From NCBI GenBank assembly GCA_946406115.1, contig OX291543.1:560501-624500 (forward strand): DNA of 64,000 bases, read 5' to 3'. This DNA is from Apoda limacodes (lineage: Eukaryota; Arthropoda; Insecta; Lepidoptera; Limacodidae). The position numbers were made by a program, and so were the translations under genes. Under the pieces are notes generated by a model that was given only the letters and a program-made list of their open reading frames with translations, was not told the DNA's origin and did not search any database. Of this stretch, positions 1-11,034 are shown piece after piece (positions within the stretch are counted from its first letter, which is position 1; each line of letters starts with the position of its first letter).

Positions 1-420
1 AAACTATTAAAAAATGTATTAACAAAGTAATTAAGGAATAGTTTTCTTTACAAACAAAGAAAACAAAAATATAAAGTTAAAAAAATGCCGAATAATAAGT
101 AAGATAATGAATTTAATCCAAATCAAAAGATATCTCTGTATCGTTTAAATTATTATTGTATTTAAATAAATTTTGCCAAAATGCTAGCCTGTTCTCAGGC
201 ATCATAGGTCCCAGCTGTTTAATTATGTTAAGTTTCCTGTTGTTATCTATTCCTTTAGGAATACTACGAGGCGAAAGCGTTGGATTTTTTTCTATTTTAG
301 GCAATAAAATTATCATATTCAGTATCAGAAATTGTTTTTTATAATATACATCTAAATCGTTTTTTTTACCATAACTTCAACAATATCTACTAACTAAAAC
401 GACTACTAAAAAAATATGGT

Positions 421-1125
421 TATTTTTGTCGCATATTGTGACATAAAAAAATCAAAACCTATGAGGTATTTCCCGTTGACCTAGAATCATGAAATTTGGC
501 AAGAAGCAATGTCATGTAGCACACATGAAGCAAAAAATCTGAAAACCCTAAATTTGTTGTTAAATCACAAAAAAATATTATTTACAATTATAAACCTTTT
601 TTAGTTGGTAAACTAACCGCGACGTATGTCGATGTATTGGGCCAACAATTGTCCATCGGCAAAGCTAAGTTTGACCCTCAATGCAGTTTACCTTTTACGG
701 AACCCTTGGTGCGCAAGTTGGACTCGCACTTGACCGGTTTTTTTTTTTATATTTCCCATATTGGGAGGCAAAAATATGCCCATAATACGGTTTTTTTTTT
801 GTCGCATATTGAGACATAAATAAATCAAAACTTATGAGGTATGTCCCGTTGACCTAGAATCATGAAATTTGGCAAGAAGCAATGTCTTGTAGCACACATG
901 AAGCAAAAAATCTGAAAACCCTATATTTGTTGTTACATCTCAAAAAAAATATTATTTGCGTATAAACTTTTTGTAGTTGGTAAACTAACCGCGACTTATG
1001 TCGTATGATGTATTGGGACATCATACAGTTGTCCTACGGCAAAGTTAAGATTGTCCCTCAATACAGTTTACCTTTTACGAAAACCTCGGTGCGCGAGTCT
1101 GACTCGCACTTAACCGGTTTTTTTT
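421..1125. repeat. Two tandem diverged copies of a lepidopteran interspersed repeat
   Basis: Positions 421-750 and 794-1125 align almost throughout with an offset of about 373-380 bases. Both contain GTCGCATATTG, then CCGTTGACCTAGAATCATG, and end in a segment whose reverse complement reads like GTGCGAGTC near GACTCGCGCAC. That last motif recurs at 2.6, 9.9, 35.7 and 41.9 kb, so this is one dispersed family. No protein-coding potential is seen. I recognise the family as common in Lepidoptera but cannot assign a class. Confidence 0.75.
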
Positions 1126-1518
1126 ATATTACCCATAGTAGGAGGCATTGAGCGACCTTTTACTCTGGTCAAACCCAATATATGTCAAACATAAATTGTT
1201 TTCAAAAGTAGTTTTGTTTGTTGAGATATAATCCATCACACTATATCTAATAACTAAAACGACGTAGGGGTCCGAATACTCTTTCGATTTACAACCTTCA
1301 GATACATTTTGTTAAGCTTTCAACTAAACTTTTGAAGTCAACTTACTTTTATTATACTTTAACCAGTAGGTTTGAACTAACATTGTTAATATAAAAACTA
1401 ATTATAGTGTCTTATTACACATATTTACGTCAGTTTAGTTAGTATTATGTAATACTAACTAAAATGAATAAAAGAGAGTCAGTACGACACTTTAGTTAGT
1501 AAGCTTCATACAAAAAAC
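1126..1518. other. AT-rich spacer, nothing recognised
   Basis: No open frame, repeat or motif I can support. A short run near 1220-1260 (CTATATCTAATAACTAAAACGAC) resembles 383-405, so it may belong to the preceding repeat family. Confidence 0.4.
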
Positions 1519-1971
1519 AGTATGACAACTAGACTACAGGCCCATGTCCAAAATGGATGGATCATATGAACCACCAGGTGACGTATATAGGACGATATAA
1601 GAGCATAAAATAATAAGATTCAGCACTATGCCGTCACTTGTAAGCTGTCCAACTGAGTGCTGGTGAGAATTCAAAAGTGCAGGTAGAGTGAGTACATTTT
1701 GGTCATATATTTTTGTACGGCATTTTTACCATCGATGGATCCATGAATAATAATAAGAAAGCGCGCAGTGCCGTAAAAAAATGGTGCGCCACAAAGTCGG
1801 TTTTTTTTTGATTTTCTGACAATTTCCAGGGTAAATTTGGGAATTTCATTCTGTACGGCATCAGTTTCATACTGTTTTAATACAGCTTCTAATCCATTAT
1901 TCCGCAACGCCGTACAAAAATTATGCGACAAGGGGAAAAAATCGAGGGCTGCAACCACAGAACATTATAAG
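1519..1971 (-). repeat. Repeat E, copy 1 (inverted relative to copy 2 at 5.5-7 kb)
   Basis: The reverse complement of this block matches 5536-6984 once two insertions are removed from the latter. It holds a 95-codon open frame on the minus strand (1671-1958) that also appears, shortened, in the second copy. The translation matches no family I know, so I do not treat it as a gene. The distal end (reverse complement of 1519-1535) reads GTCTAGT and then TGTCATAC, similar in both copies. It could be a non-autonomous transposon of unknown class. Confidence 0.7.
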
Positions 1972-2270
1972 TCATTATAAGTGCTATGTTACTCAAATAG
2001 TACCGGAACCGCTGTCGCCACAATACATTTGCCATTTTGAAAGAGCCGAGCTTCTTAGCCAATCACGATCAAATAGGCGTTGTCAGTTTGAAAAGTGTTA
2101 GGGAGGAGGCTCTGTCGATAAATCCATATCGATAAATTTGGCGTTTAAAGATAAGATTTTTGTTAACTATAAAATTAATAATCTACTCATACTTAGGTCA
2201 AATTATTATTAAACTTTATGAAATACACTTTTTTAACTACATAAAATAAAATATAACCTTATGAACCAAT
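1972..2270. other. Spacer, nothing recognised
   Basis: No coding frame or repeat boundary is apparent in these roughly 300 bases. Confidence 0.4.
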
Positions 2271-2817
2271 CTATACATATAAAATGCTTTGTCCTGAATC
2301 ACTGACTGACGGATCACCGCACAGCCTAAATCGCTAGTAGAGGCCTGAAACTTGGAGGGTGCGTTCTTCGTATAACGTATGCATCGGATACGAAAGGATT
2401 TCCGAAAGGGTCAATTGCGAGTCCAACTCACGCAATAAGGTTGAATCAATTGTAATAAATTTGGAATGGTAATGAAATTTTGGTAAGTTGTTATGTATAC
2501 ACCGGGGAAAGTTTCTGAGAAAAAAAAAGTCAAGTGCGAGTAGGACAGGGTCAAGTGAAGGGTAAACCGATTGCGATGAAATTTTGGTAAATTATTATGC
2601 ACACGCCAGGGAAGGTTTCTGAAATAAAAAAAGGGTCAAGTGCGAGTCGGACAGGGTCAAGTGCAAGTCGGACTCGCGCAATAAGGGTAAACCGATGATA
2701 ATTAAATTTTAGTAGGTTGTTATTCACACGACGGGGAATGTTTCTAAATAAGTACAATCCTATTAAGTTGTTGCGGCAGATGTTTTAAAAATAGAAACGT
2801 TTGCCGGGTTAGCTAGT
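2271..2817 (+). repeat. Composite short repeat ending in CTAGT (Helitron-like)
   Basis: Begins with a CTGACTGAC-type motif typical of short lepidopteran repeats and ends GGGTTAGCTAGT at 2817, as non-autonomous lepidopteran Helitrons do (3' CTAGT). Inside, a unit with GAAATTTTGGTAA(A/G)TT and GGGGAA(A/G)GTTTCTGA recurs at about 2470, 2580 and 2700, so the interior is a diverged tandem array. A fragment with AAGTGCGAGTCGGAC links it to the repeat family at 0.4-1.1 kb. Class assignment is inference from the 3' end only. Confidence 0.5.
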
Positions 2818-3084
2818 CTTATATATGAAGCCTTAAACGAGTAAATTTAATATTTTTGAGATATTAATCAAAGTTATTGTAACTACGATGACGACTAGAC
2901 TAGGCGACTAGGTGTCAAACGAAGATAGACTATCCCTGTGCATATGTATTTATATTGTTTTTAGGTTCATGAAAAACTGGTAATTTGTAAGATTTATTTT
3001 ATAGGAGCAAAACAAAAGTTCCCTAGTAATTGTGTGTCTATGTCGTTCAAAGATGGAGTTAGGAATTTCATTGGCAAGAATTCT

Positions 3085-3157
3085 GCTTTGATAGCTCAAA
3101 CGGCAGAGCGCTTACACAGACTGCAATGGTTGTAGGTTCAAGTCTTGGCTGAAAGTT
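3085..3157 (+). pseudogene. tRNA-like sequence (SINE head or tRNA pseudogene)
   Basis: A D-arm-like stem GCTC/GAGC encloses AAACGGCA, and a B-box-like GTAGGTTCAAGTC follows 40 bases later. The outer seven bases GCTTTGA can pair with TGAAAGT except for one G-G and one G-U. The anticodon stem is poor and the T stem is broken (GTAGG against CTTGG), so a functional tRNA is unlikely. It is either a decayed tRNA or the head of a SINE. Confidence 0.35.
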
Positions 3158-3646
3158 AAGCCTTACCTTTGCTATGAAAATATTTGTTTATATTGATGAT
3201 GTAGCCATGGATATTTATGAAATGTTTTCTTTAGTGAGTCTCGAACGAAGATTATTTTGATTTATTTTTATACGAACTAGAATCAAGTAACTAAAACTGC
3301 TCTATTTCCGCACAAAACAAAAATTTACGTGATGAACATTTATGATTGTCTTTAGACTGGGTTACTTTTTTCGCTTCCCAACGTTTTAACCGACTTACAC
3401 CGATTTTGGTCATCCTGTGTGCAATGTAAAAAAATATTTCTTAAGATATGAAATTCCATTCAAACTCTGGCTTTCTGTCTCGTACCTAAATAAGTACTTT
3501 GACACTCATAGCTTCAGAACATAGTACTTAATGAAGTTTGCCACAGCAGTAGCTAAAGGTAGTCCAGGTGGAACTCTGGTATAGTTATTACTTAAGGAAG
3601 TTATAATCGTCCGGAATTAAAAGTAGTCTAGTGATTTGTACACACT

Positions 3647-4302
3647 AAGGGTTGGCTCATACCGAGACATTTTAGAAATAGCAACACATTATGGACCTTG
3701 TTTACTTAACAAAAAGATACAAATTATAGTGAGAGCACAACGGTGAGAGGTTACGTGTCAAAGTACACCAAGATCACTACGAGCAACGAGACGACTCGCT
3801 GCGCCGCAGAAAGCAGTTTTTAGTTTGACAGGTGTCATCGAAAATAAAGACCTGGATGATATCTATCACTTCTGTGAAGCAACTACTAGTCTACGATCAA
3901 AAATTACGAAGATAAAGCAGTTTTTAGTTTGACAGCTGTCATCCGAAATGAAGATTTTGATTAAATCTATCACTCCTGTTAAGTAAAATTTACAAAGAAA
4001 AAGCCCGTGGGAGAAATGACACTTTTTGTACACCCCAGAACAAATAATGTAGGTAATAAATAAATATTCAACGAAATTCAACCCTGGCAAGCTAAGGAAA
4101 CCGTGGCAACCGACAAAGTCACCAAGCGACGTGAAGATGCGCCGCGAGGCGCAGCGCGGCGTCTCATGTCACTATGAGCAACGAGAGGCGTCGAAACGCG
4201 AAGCGGCCTTGGGATGCGCCACGCGGCGCATCTCGAGGTATCTAGAGTCGCTTGTTGCATCTTCAAGCCTCTTCACGTCGCGTCTCGGTCTGAGCCGACC
4301 CT
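3647..4302. mobile_element. Non-autonomous DNA transposon with about 22-bp terminal inverted repeats
   Basis: Left end 3647-3668 (AGGGTTGGCTCATACCGAGA) and right end 4282-4302 are imperfect inverted repeats; the right end reversed reads AGGGTCGGCTCAGACCGAGA. The interior holds two diverged direct copies of a roughly 70-bp segment starting AAGCAGTTTTTAGTTTGACA (3811 and 3915) and a GC-rich self-complementary stretch with GCGCCGCGAGGCGC near 4140. No transposase is encoded. The superfamily is unknown; no clear target-site duplication. Confidence 0.65.
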
Positions 4303-5535
4303 AACAGGCCATATCTTATTTGACAAAAAAATAATTATTAAAATCCGATTATAATTTTCTGAGAAAAATGTAGACAAACATACATAAATACACTTATGAA
4401 ATTAAAATATGAATATAGCGCAATTCTTACAATACATACATACGGGTCTAATTGATAAACTTGGTTTTTTGTAGCCGGTTAAAAAAAAGCGTACGATTGC
4501 GTGCGGACTTACACGTATATACACGCATTGAGTTAAGGTTCCGTAGAATGAGAATGCGAATATCCAAAAAACTTATAAACCGATTTTGTTTTGAAAGCAA
4601 ATAACTCGCTATAAGGTACTTACAATTATTTTTTTTACCAATTTGCACCTATCCAACGACACCCAACTGTATATTTTTTTTTCTCAGATTGACTACAAAA
4701 CTGTAGGCCAGTTTACAAAGGACACCTAACTACAATTTTTTTGGGATCGGTACAAAGATACGAACGGACGGACATGACAAAATTATAAGGGTTCTGTTTT
4801 AGCACTTTTATGCAATTCGCTACGGACATTAAAAAGTATTAAAACTTAGAATTTTGACATTATTTACAGAGTAAAGTGTAAAAATAAAAGTTTACACATA
4901 TTCAGTAGAGTGGTTAATAAAATTCGCAATTTCAAAACCTCAGGCCTATTTAATATAATTATTGCAAAATAGTATGAAATTGGCAGTAGGTACGTAAATC
5001 AGTGTTATAAAACATTAAGTTCTGATTCGAACTAGACACTTTGAAAAATGACGATAAAAGCAATAAAATATCGTAGATCATCACTACCAGACAGACAGGC
5101 ATCGAACATACGACTCTGTTGCTCACGGCATTTATACACTGCTTTATAGACACGGTCCCTGTTGCGACTCCGAGAAACATTGAAAGTAATGCATATCGCT
5201 TATATTTTTATACTTTAAGATACTGTTTATCAATGTCAATTTTGATTTAAAGGTTATTTTTCTTATAATTATGTAAAAGCTTATAATTATGTATTCTTCT
5301 ACTCACCAATGAAAAGATATTCCTCCCTTTGATACATTTAATACCTGGCTTTTTGCTCTGCAAGTAATTACTGCACAGGAAGGTATTTAAATATTTTTGC
5401 GCAGCAACACACAGCGATGTAGTCCGCGAACTACTAAATGACAGATTCGCAAGTTTCGAAGTGAAGTGCGCGTCTGCTCAAGATCGTGGCACGCTCGCCG
5501 TTTTACATAGTATTTCTACTGGGGTACACCCCAGT
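4303..5535. other. AT-rich region without recognised features
   Basis: No open frame above about 70 codons and no match to the other repeats except weak traces. The short frame at 4959-5180 has no recognisable domain. Confidence 0.4.
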
Positions 5536-5557
5536 CTTATAATGTTCTGTGGCTGCA

Positions 5558-6172
5558 ACCCCCTCTCTGTCCGTGGTCCGGGGGTGATTTGAAAAAACAT
5601 AAAATAAATTTATTTTGAAAGTATTTTATGCATAGATAATATTTTTATACATGCCGTACATTTTCGTTAATCCAAAGGTTTGTAGGGGAAAAAAACACAA
5701 GGAAAATCCATTGGACGAAATATAAGAAAAATATGGTCTGCATTAAAATGTACGGCATCATGTATTCCTAATTTATTTATCTTAATACTATTCAAAACAA
5801 GGGAAAAATGTAGAAAATTGCTATATTTTATTAATCTATGAATATTTAAACTTTTGCAATAATTTAAAAAATTTCAGTTTTTGTATTTCTCTTTAATTTT
5901 TTTAGAACAGTTTCTTTTCAACGGCAATACTAAATAACAATTGTCTTTTACAATATCATGTTAAAAAAAAGTTGCCGTACAGAGTCAAATGATTTTACAG
6001 CTTTATAAATCAAGTATACCATGAAATTAAGATAATTATTAATATCCATTCAAATGAACAATAATTTTTTGTCGGCATTATTTTTAATAGTACTTCTGAG
6101 TGCTAGATAATGTTTTGGAACCGAAGCCGTACTTTTTCAAATCACCCCCCGGACCGCGGAAAGATAGGGGGC
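5558..6172. mobile_element. Non-autonomous TIR element inserted into repeat E (TGCA duplication)
   Basis: About 40-bp imperfect terminal inverted repeats: the left end runs ACCCCCTCTCTGTCCGTGG and continues GTCCGGGGGTGATTTGAAAA, and the right end at 6133-6172 is its complement with a few changes. TGCA lies on both sides (5554-5557 and 6173-6176) where copy 1 of repeat E has it once. The roughly 535-bp interior is AT-rich and non-coding. Confidence 0.75.
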
Positions 6173-6309
6173 TGCAGCCCTCGATTTTTTCCCCTTGTCG
6201 CATGATTTTTGTACGGCTTTGCGGAATAATGGATTAGAAGCTGTATTAAAACAGTATGAAACTGATGCCGTACAAAATGAAATGACCAAATTTACCCTGG
6301 AAATTGTCA

Positions 6310-6723
6310 AAGTCAAAGTCAAAAAAAAGTCAAAATGGTTTATTCAAATAAGGATTTTACAATCACTTTTGAATCGTCAAAGTTATAAAATATTATTTTT
6401 AGAACCCTCCCACCTTCCCGCCGGTTCAAAATGTTGTTGAATTCTACCGAGAAGAATCTTTCAAGAAACTCGATAGTTACTCTTTTAAAAACACTATCAA
6501 TAATACAAATAAACTAAAATACAATTAATGTTTTAAATAAAAAATTTTTAGTCGTACAATTTTATGTTATTTCCATTTTAATTTTATGCATCCTGTAATT
6601 GAGCATCATCAGTCCCAAGGATTTTTATCATTTACATAGTCTGAAATATTGTAGTATGCCTTTTTACAAAGTACCTGCTTGATAAAAGATTTAAATTTAC
6701 TTATTGATAGATTTTGAATTTTA
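6310..6723 (-). mobile_element. 5'-truncated LINE tail inserted into repeat E
   Basis: This block matches the 3' part of the LINE at 23586-23985: the AAAGTCAAAGTC terminal repeat, the stretch around CTCCCACCTTCCCGCC, and the region up to GATAGATTTTGAATTTTAT. On the minus strand it is the 3' UTR of a non-LTR retrotransposon ending in a short GACTTT tandem. TGTCA flanks both sides (6305-6309 and 6724-6728), as expected for target-primed insertion, although five bases is a short duplication. Confidence 0.75.
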
Positions 6724-6984
6724 TGTCAGAAAATCAAAAAAAAAACCGACTTTGTGATGCACCATTTTTTTACGGCACTGCGCGCTTTCTTATTATTATT
6801 CATGGATCAATCGATGGTAAAAATGCCGTACAAAAATATATGACACTCAGTTGGACAGCTTACAAGTGACGGCATAGTGCTGAATCTTATTATTTTATGC
6901 TCTTATATCGTTCTATATACGTCACCTGGTGGTTCATATGACCCATCCATTTTGGACATAGGCCTGTAGTCTAGTTTGTCGTAC

Positions 6985-7891
6985 AAACTCAATGTATGCG
7001 GAAACATTTATGGCAATTTAGTAAGTAATTGATAGGTATTTTATTGTCTAATTTACTTATTTAATGATGGCACAATCTAATGTGTTACAACATTTTAATC
7101 TGCATATTAAAATTTTTAGTATCAATCAATTTGCCACTTATGGTTTTCCGTTACATTAGCTAGTTTCTTGTTAATTTTAAAGAAAAAAATGCGCTGAAAC
7201 GAGAAAAATGTTTTTTTAAAATCAAACTTCTGATTATCGTATTAAGATTTTAATTGGTTTGCCTAAAAGATAATTGTATCTGTTGTAACCTGTAATATAT
7301 AACTAAAAAACACCAAAAGTGCACTTGCGACGATTTAACTTCATATCGGTTACATATCATATGCTTTCATACCGCACATATAATATCCTTTTTGATACAT
7401 TGTAAAACGAACTTTTTTAAAATTCAAGTCTCAATTTCGCATATTATGTAGTATTTCATTACTATTTTTTTCCTACAATCTGAGTTTTATTACGTTTGCG
7501 CCGGGCCTGGGTTTTTTTCCATACAAAATGAGTATTGCTCTTAGAAGTACGAATTTTTCGACAAATGTCAGGTATTTTTTCTAGAAAACTGTTGTATTGA
7601 TCTAATGACGTACGGCACTTATAGGAGGATTTAAAGTGGTGTGATTTTGCCACAAAATAATCAGTTATATCATCTGACGTACAGAAACCTTGTATGAAGT
7701 GCCCCCGCTGTCCTTGCCCCAGGCGCACAGTGACCCACTCTTGGTTCTGCTCTGACGTCACTGCACGGCACGGCATTAGAGTAGCGAATATTTTTTTTAT
7801 GGGATGTGCCAAACCAGTTTGTGTTACTATTTGTACCTATTTATTGTTCTTGATCCTTTAATTACTTCTCTAAAACATTTTTTTGTTTTAG
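6985..7891. other. AT-rich region, one unexplained minus-strand open frame
   Basis: Contains a 116-codon open frame on the minus strand (7462-7812). Its product is lysine- and arginine-rich at the end (RRKRNK) and shows no domain I recognise. No repeat is evident. The last 30 bases are pyrimidine-rich and end TTTTTTTGTTTTAG, a good splice-acceptor shape. Confidence 0.3.
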
Positions 7892-7951
7892 GAACCCGAG
7901 CCGGCGTCACGGCCACAAGAAAAGAAGTGCTGTGGTGGTGAATATTTTTAA
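7892..7951 (+). other. Possible terminal exon after a splice acceptor
   Basis: Directly after an acceptor-like polypyrimidine tract and AG there is a 45-base GC-rich patch that stands out from its AT-rich surroundings. In one frame it reads for 19 residues, including PASRPQEKKCCGGEYF, then stops at TAA; another frame stays open for about 50 codons. AATAAA occurs near 8201. If a host gene crosses this window on the plus strand, this would be its last exon. There is no second exon or homology to support it, so this is weak inference. Confidence 0.2.
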
Positions 7952-8696
7952 AACTTTTACTAAGGAAAATTTATCTTGTAATTTTGTTGTATATTCTATA
8001 GTTAACGAGAAAATTGCAAATAAGTTGCTAAAGACCCTTGCCTAAAAATAGCGAATACGAATGCGACACTATTTTATTTAAATAGTACACATTTTAGTGT
8101 ACAAAAGTTGTCATGGCACTTTAGCTCCAAAGCGTATCCATCTCGAGATAGAGATGATTTTTGTTGGTCACTTTTTGCAACAATTTATTCCGATTCGATA
8201 AAATAATAAAGTGTAATATCACAATTAAACGTATTTGGTTACATATATACATAAAGTATACTCATATATTATATTGTATACATATATTCAATATGTAGGT
8301 ATAGTATATAGTTATGTGTAATATAGGTACATATATATAAGATATAAAGTCGTAGTATTGCGTTAGCGAGTAGTAAAAGTGTTTTGTATGTGTGATAGTG
8401 AAGTGTAAAATTATTTTGATGGACGAATCACGATATAAGGAAAGTTAGTTTGTACCTTTTGTATACGAGTATTTTAATTTTTATGATTTTGATCCTGTCA
8501 CTATTTTTATGTTCCTTTCAAACTCATTAGCTGTAATTGAGGGCTCCTTTAGGTCCCCTTTGAGGACATTAGGACAGACAGGCGTAATCCATTTAGGTGC
8601 AACAAACTTAGGTACATATTGGCTAAGGTTTTAATGCGATTTAGGTTTCGATTTACCCGTCATGCGTCATTAGGACGAATCAAGTTGTTATTAGCA
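7952..8696. other. AT-rich, low-complexity region
   Basis: Strong alternation of A and T around 8220-8345 (runs such as ATATATACATAAAG). No coding frame is seen. It could be untranslated or intergenic sequence. Confidence 0.4.
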
Positions 8697-9296
8697 TAGA
8701 GTTAACGACCTACCTATTGCTTACCAATGTGCTTTTGTTGTACATTCCTACATGGAGAGAGTTAACGGCCTACCTACCTTTTGCTTACCAATGTACTTTT
8801 GTTGTACATTCCTACATGCAGAGAGTTAACGACCTACCTATTGCTTACCAATGTATTTTTCTTGTACATTCCTACATGCAGAGAGTTAACGACCTACCTT
8901 TTGCTTACCAATGTACTTTTGTTGTACATTCCTACATGCAGAGAGTTAACGACCTACCTATTGCTTACCAATGTATTTTTCTTGTACATTCCTACATGCA
9001 GAGAGTTAACGACCTACCTTTTGCTTACCAATGTACTTTTGTTGTACATTCCTACATGCAGAGAGTTAACGACCTACCTTTTGCTTACCAATGTACTTTT
9101 GTTGTACATTCCTACATGCAGAGAGTTAACGACCTACCTATTGCTTACCAATGTATTTTTCTTGTACATTCCTACATGCAGAGAGTTAACGACCTACCTA
9201 TTGCTTACCAATGTATTTTTCTTGTACATTCCTACATGCAGAGAGTTAACGACCTACCTATTGCTTACCAATATATTTTGTTGTACGGTCATTTGC
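8697..9296. repeat. 60-bp minisatellite, about ten units of two types
   Basis: Unit GAGAGTTAACGACCTACC followed by T(A/T)TTGCTTACCAATGTA and a TTGTACATTCCTACATGCA tail, period 60 (one unit is 64). Two coupled variants alternate irregularly: ACCTATTGC goes with TATTTTTCTTG, and ACCTTTTGC goes with TACTTTTGTTG. Because 60 is divisible by three and the unit lacks stops in two frames, long open frames run through the array; these are artefacts. Confidence 0.95.
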
Positions 9297-9924
9297 AATA
9301 GTCCATACATAGTGTAAAGGTTAAAATTGCGTGTAGCCATTCTGTGAATCTCGCACTCACACGTAAACATTATCAGAACTGTCAATAATTATAACCTTAA
9401 ATCGACAAAATTAGGTTTAGTTTTCTTTATACTAACTACATAGTTTATTTAAACCGTTCTTATATCTTTTGGTTTCTTAACCTAACAAATTAATTAGGTG
9501 TAAACTGCAGTGTTGTTCTACATACGTATTGTTTATTTCGCATTAAATGTTATCTGCCCCGTGGTGTGATCAATAGGCGCTGCGACTTAAATCGTTGAGC
9601 CTATGGTTCAAATCACGCTATTTCCGTATTGAGTATTTTTGTTAGGAATTACTTTTTTTTATGTTTTGACGTCTAGTTCTGTTTCTGTTTCTGTTTTGTT
9701 TGCAAGAATTAAAACACATGCAATCAAATAAAATGGTTTTTATTATAATTTTATAAATCATAAGTAATGTTTTTGATAAATATCTCTTTTTTCTATTTAT
9801 AAATTTCTTAGTTATAGCTTAAGTATTTAAGAAAATTGAAACTTACCCATAAGAATAAAAAAAAAATGCAACTCATCATTCATTCGGTAACGCTGCTATA
9901 TATAATAGTACTTTATTTTTAAGG
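9297..9924. other. Spacer with no supported feature
   Basis: AT-rich. A segment at 9553-9640 has a B-box-like GGTTCAAATCA but does not fold as a tRNA. Nothing else recognised. Confidence 0.4.
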
Positions 9925-10250
9925 TTTCGTAACCAAAGGGTAATTAGCGGAACCCTATTACTAAGACTCCGGCTGTATCTCATGAACCGCGATGGTTAGA
10001 TAGTTGAGATTTTCACAGAAGATATATTTCTGTTGCCGCTATAACAAAAAAACACCAAACTTTTGCTCGATTTTGCTCGATATTGATAACGGCAACAGGT
10101 AGACGCTTAAAATATTTACAGAATATTTAGTTATATAGTTACTTTAAAAATAAATAATTAAATTAAAATATAACAAAAAATTAAGGGGGGCTCCGACACA
10201 ACAAACGTGATTTTTTTTCCGTTTTTATAGATAACGGAACTATTATAAAT
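9925..10250 (+). repeat. Copy of the dispersed lepidopteran repeat family
   Basis: Shares AAAGGGTAA, GGAACCCTATTA(C/G)TAAGACTCCG, CTCATGAACCG(C/T)GAT and GCAACAGGTAGACGCTTAAA with 41.7-42.2 kb, and the closing GGGGCTCC with 35.8 and 41.95 kb. It abuts the LTR that follows. No coding potential. Confidence 0.7.
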
Positions 10251-10495
10251 TATATTTCATGGTAATGATACATAAATAAAAGTGCTGATGCGACATGAGA
10301 AGTAATTACGTCAATGCATATCTTTCATAGTTAGTTTCCTTTTGTGTGCAGTCAGACCGATTTTGAACTTTGTTGCGGAGACACGTTATTTTCTAATTCT
10401 ATTAATTTTTATTGTATTTTATTATTTCTTTTGTGTAATAAATCAATGTTACTTAGTGATTTCTTTTTTTAAAAAATTACTCCCGTAACATTAGT
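10240..10495 (+). mobile_element. LTR of an errantivirus-like gypsy element (5' copy)
   Basis: At least 215 bases here match the reverse complement of 12964-13185 with few differences, which marks an LTR. It carries a TATA-like ATAAATAAAAG near 10273 and a polyadenylation-type AATAAA near 10438. It is followed by AGAAGTGGGATCGGAGAG, a sequence of the kind found just inside the 5' LTR of gypsy-type elements. The exact ends are not certain; it probably closes with TAACATT near 10494. Confidence 0.7.
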
Positions 10496-11034
10496 GTGAG
10501 AAGTGGGATCGGAGAGAACTTTGCTAGTAAACTTGGAAGTCATACTACTTGGGGTTTATTGTGTCCGCAAATTCGTGTCTCGACCGAAATCATAATTTAC
10601 GAAACTCCGATCTCATAATTAAGTAAAGTGGACTAAGTGCAGTTCTTGTCTACTACGTTCTACCACACTCACTTGGCTAAGAAAAAAACCAAAGCTGCGT
10701 ACTACGTCAACGAGGTATCCTGACCCTGGGCTAAACAGGCCCACTATCTCCAATGCTGTTCCGCGCACGGAGGAGTTCCTGTGTTTCCGCTGGCCTTGAC
10801 CGCAGAAACCCATACCGCTTCGAATCTTCAAACTTCACTGCCAAGGAGATGCTTCGAATTCAGCTGTTTATGTCTGTGTGAGTAGTTAAAACATTTTCTG
10901 ATCTCGCTGCTTATTGCCACTGTTTCGAATTTGTGATTAAAATTTATAATTTAGGGGTAGCAAAGATATCAATATTTTAATATTCAACTCAATTTTATTT
11001 TTTAGTACTTGTATCCTATAAATAGTTTGTCAAA

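Larger units (their letters stand above)
5536..6984 (+). repeat. Repeat E, copy 2, split by two later insertions
   Basis: With 5558-6172 and 6310-6723 removed, the sequence is collinear with the reverse complement of 1519-1971, apart from a roughly 46-base deletion near 6842. It keeps part of the same unknown open frame (from 6195). The two E copies face each other across about 3.5 kb. Confidence 0.7.

Noticed and set aside
1671..1958. Open frame in repeat E as a gene
   Set aside because: It is shared by copy 2 only in part, includes frame-changing differences, and matches no family I know.
7462..7812. 116-codon minus-strand open frame
   Set aside because: No domain or homology that I can recognise and no supporting signals; kept only as a remark on the region.
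8717..9317. Two long plus-strand open frames (194 and 178 codons) of repeated residues
   Set aside because: They are products of a 60-bp minisatellite whose period is a multiple of three; no start context or domain.
9553..9640. Possible tRNA with GGTTCAAATCA as B box
   Set aside because: No A box, acceptor stem or anticodon arm could be formed.
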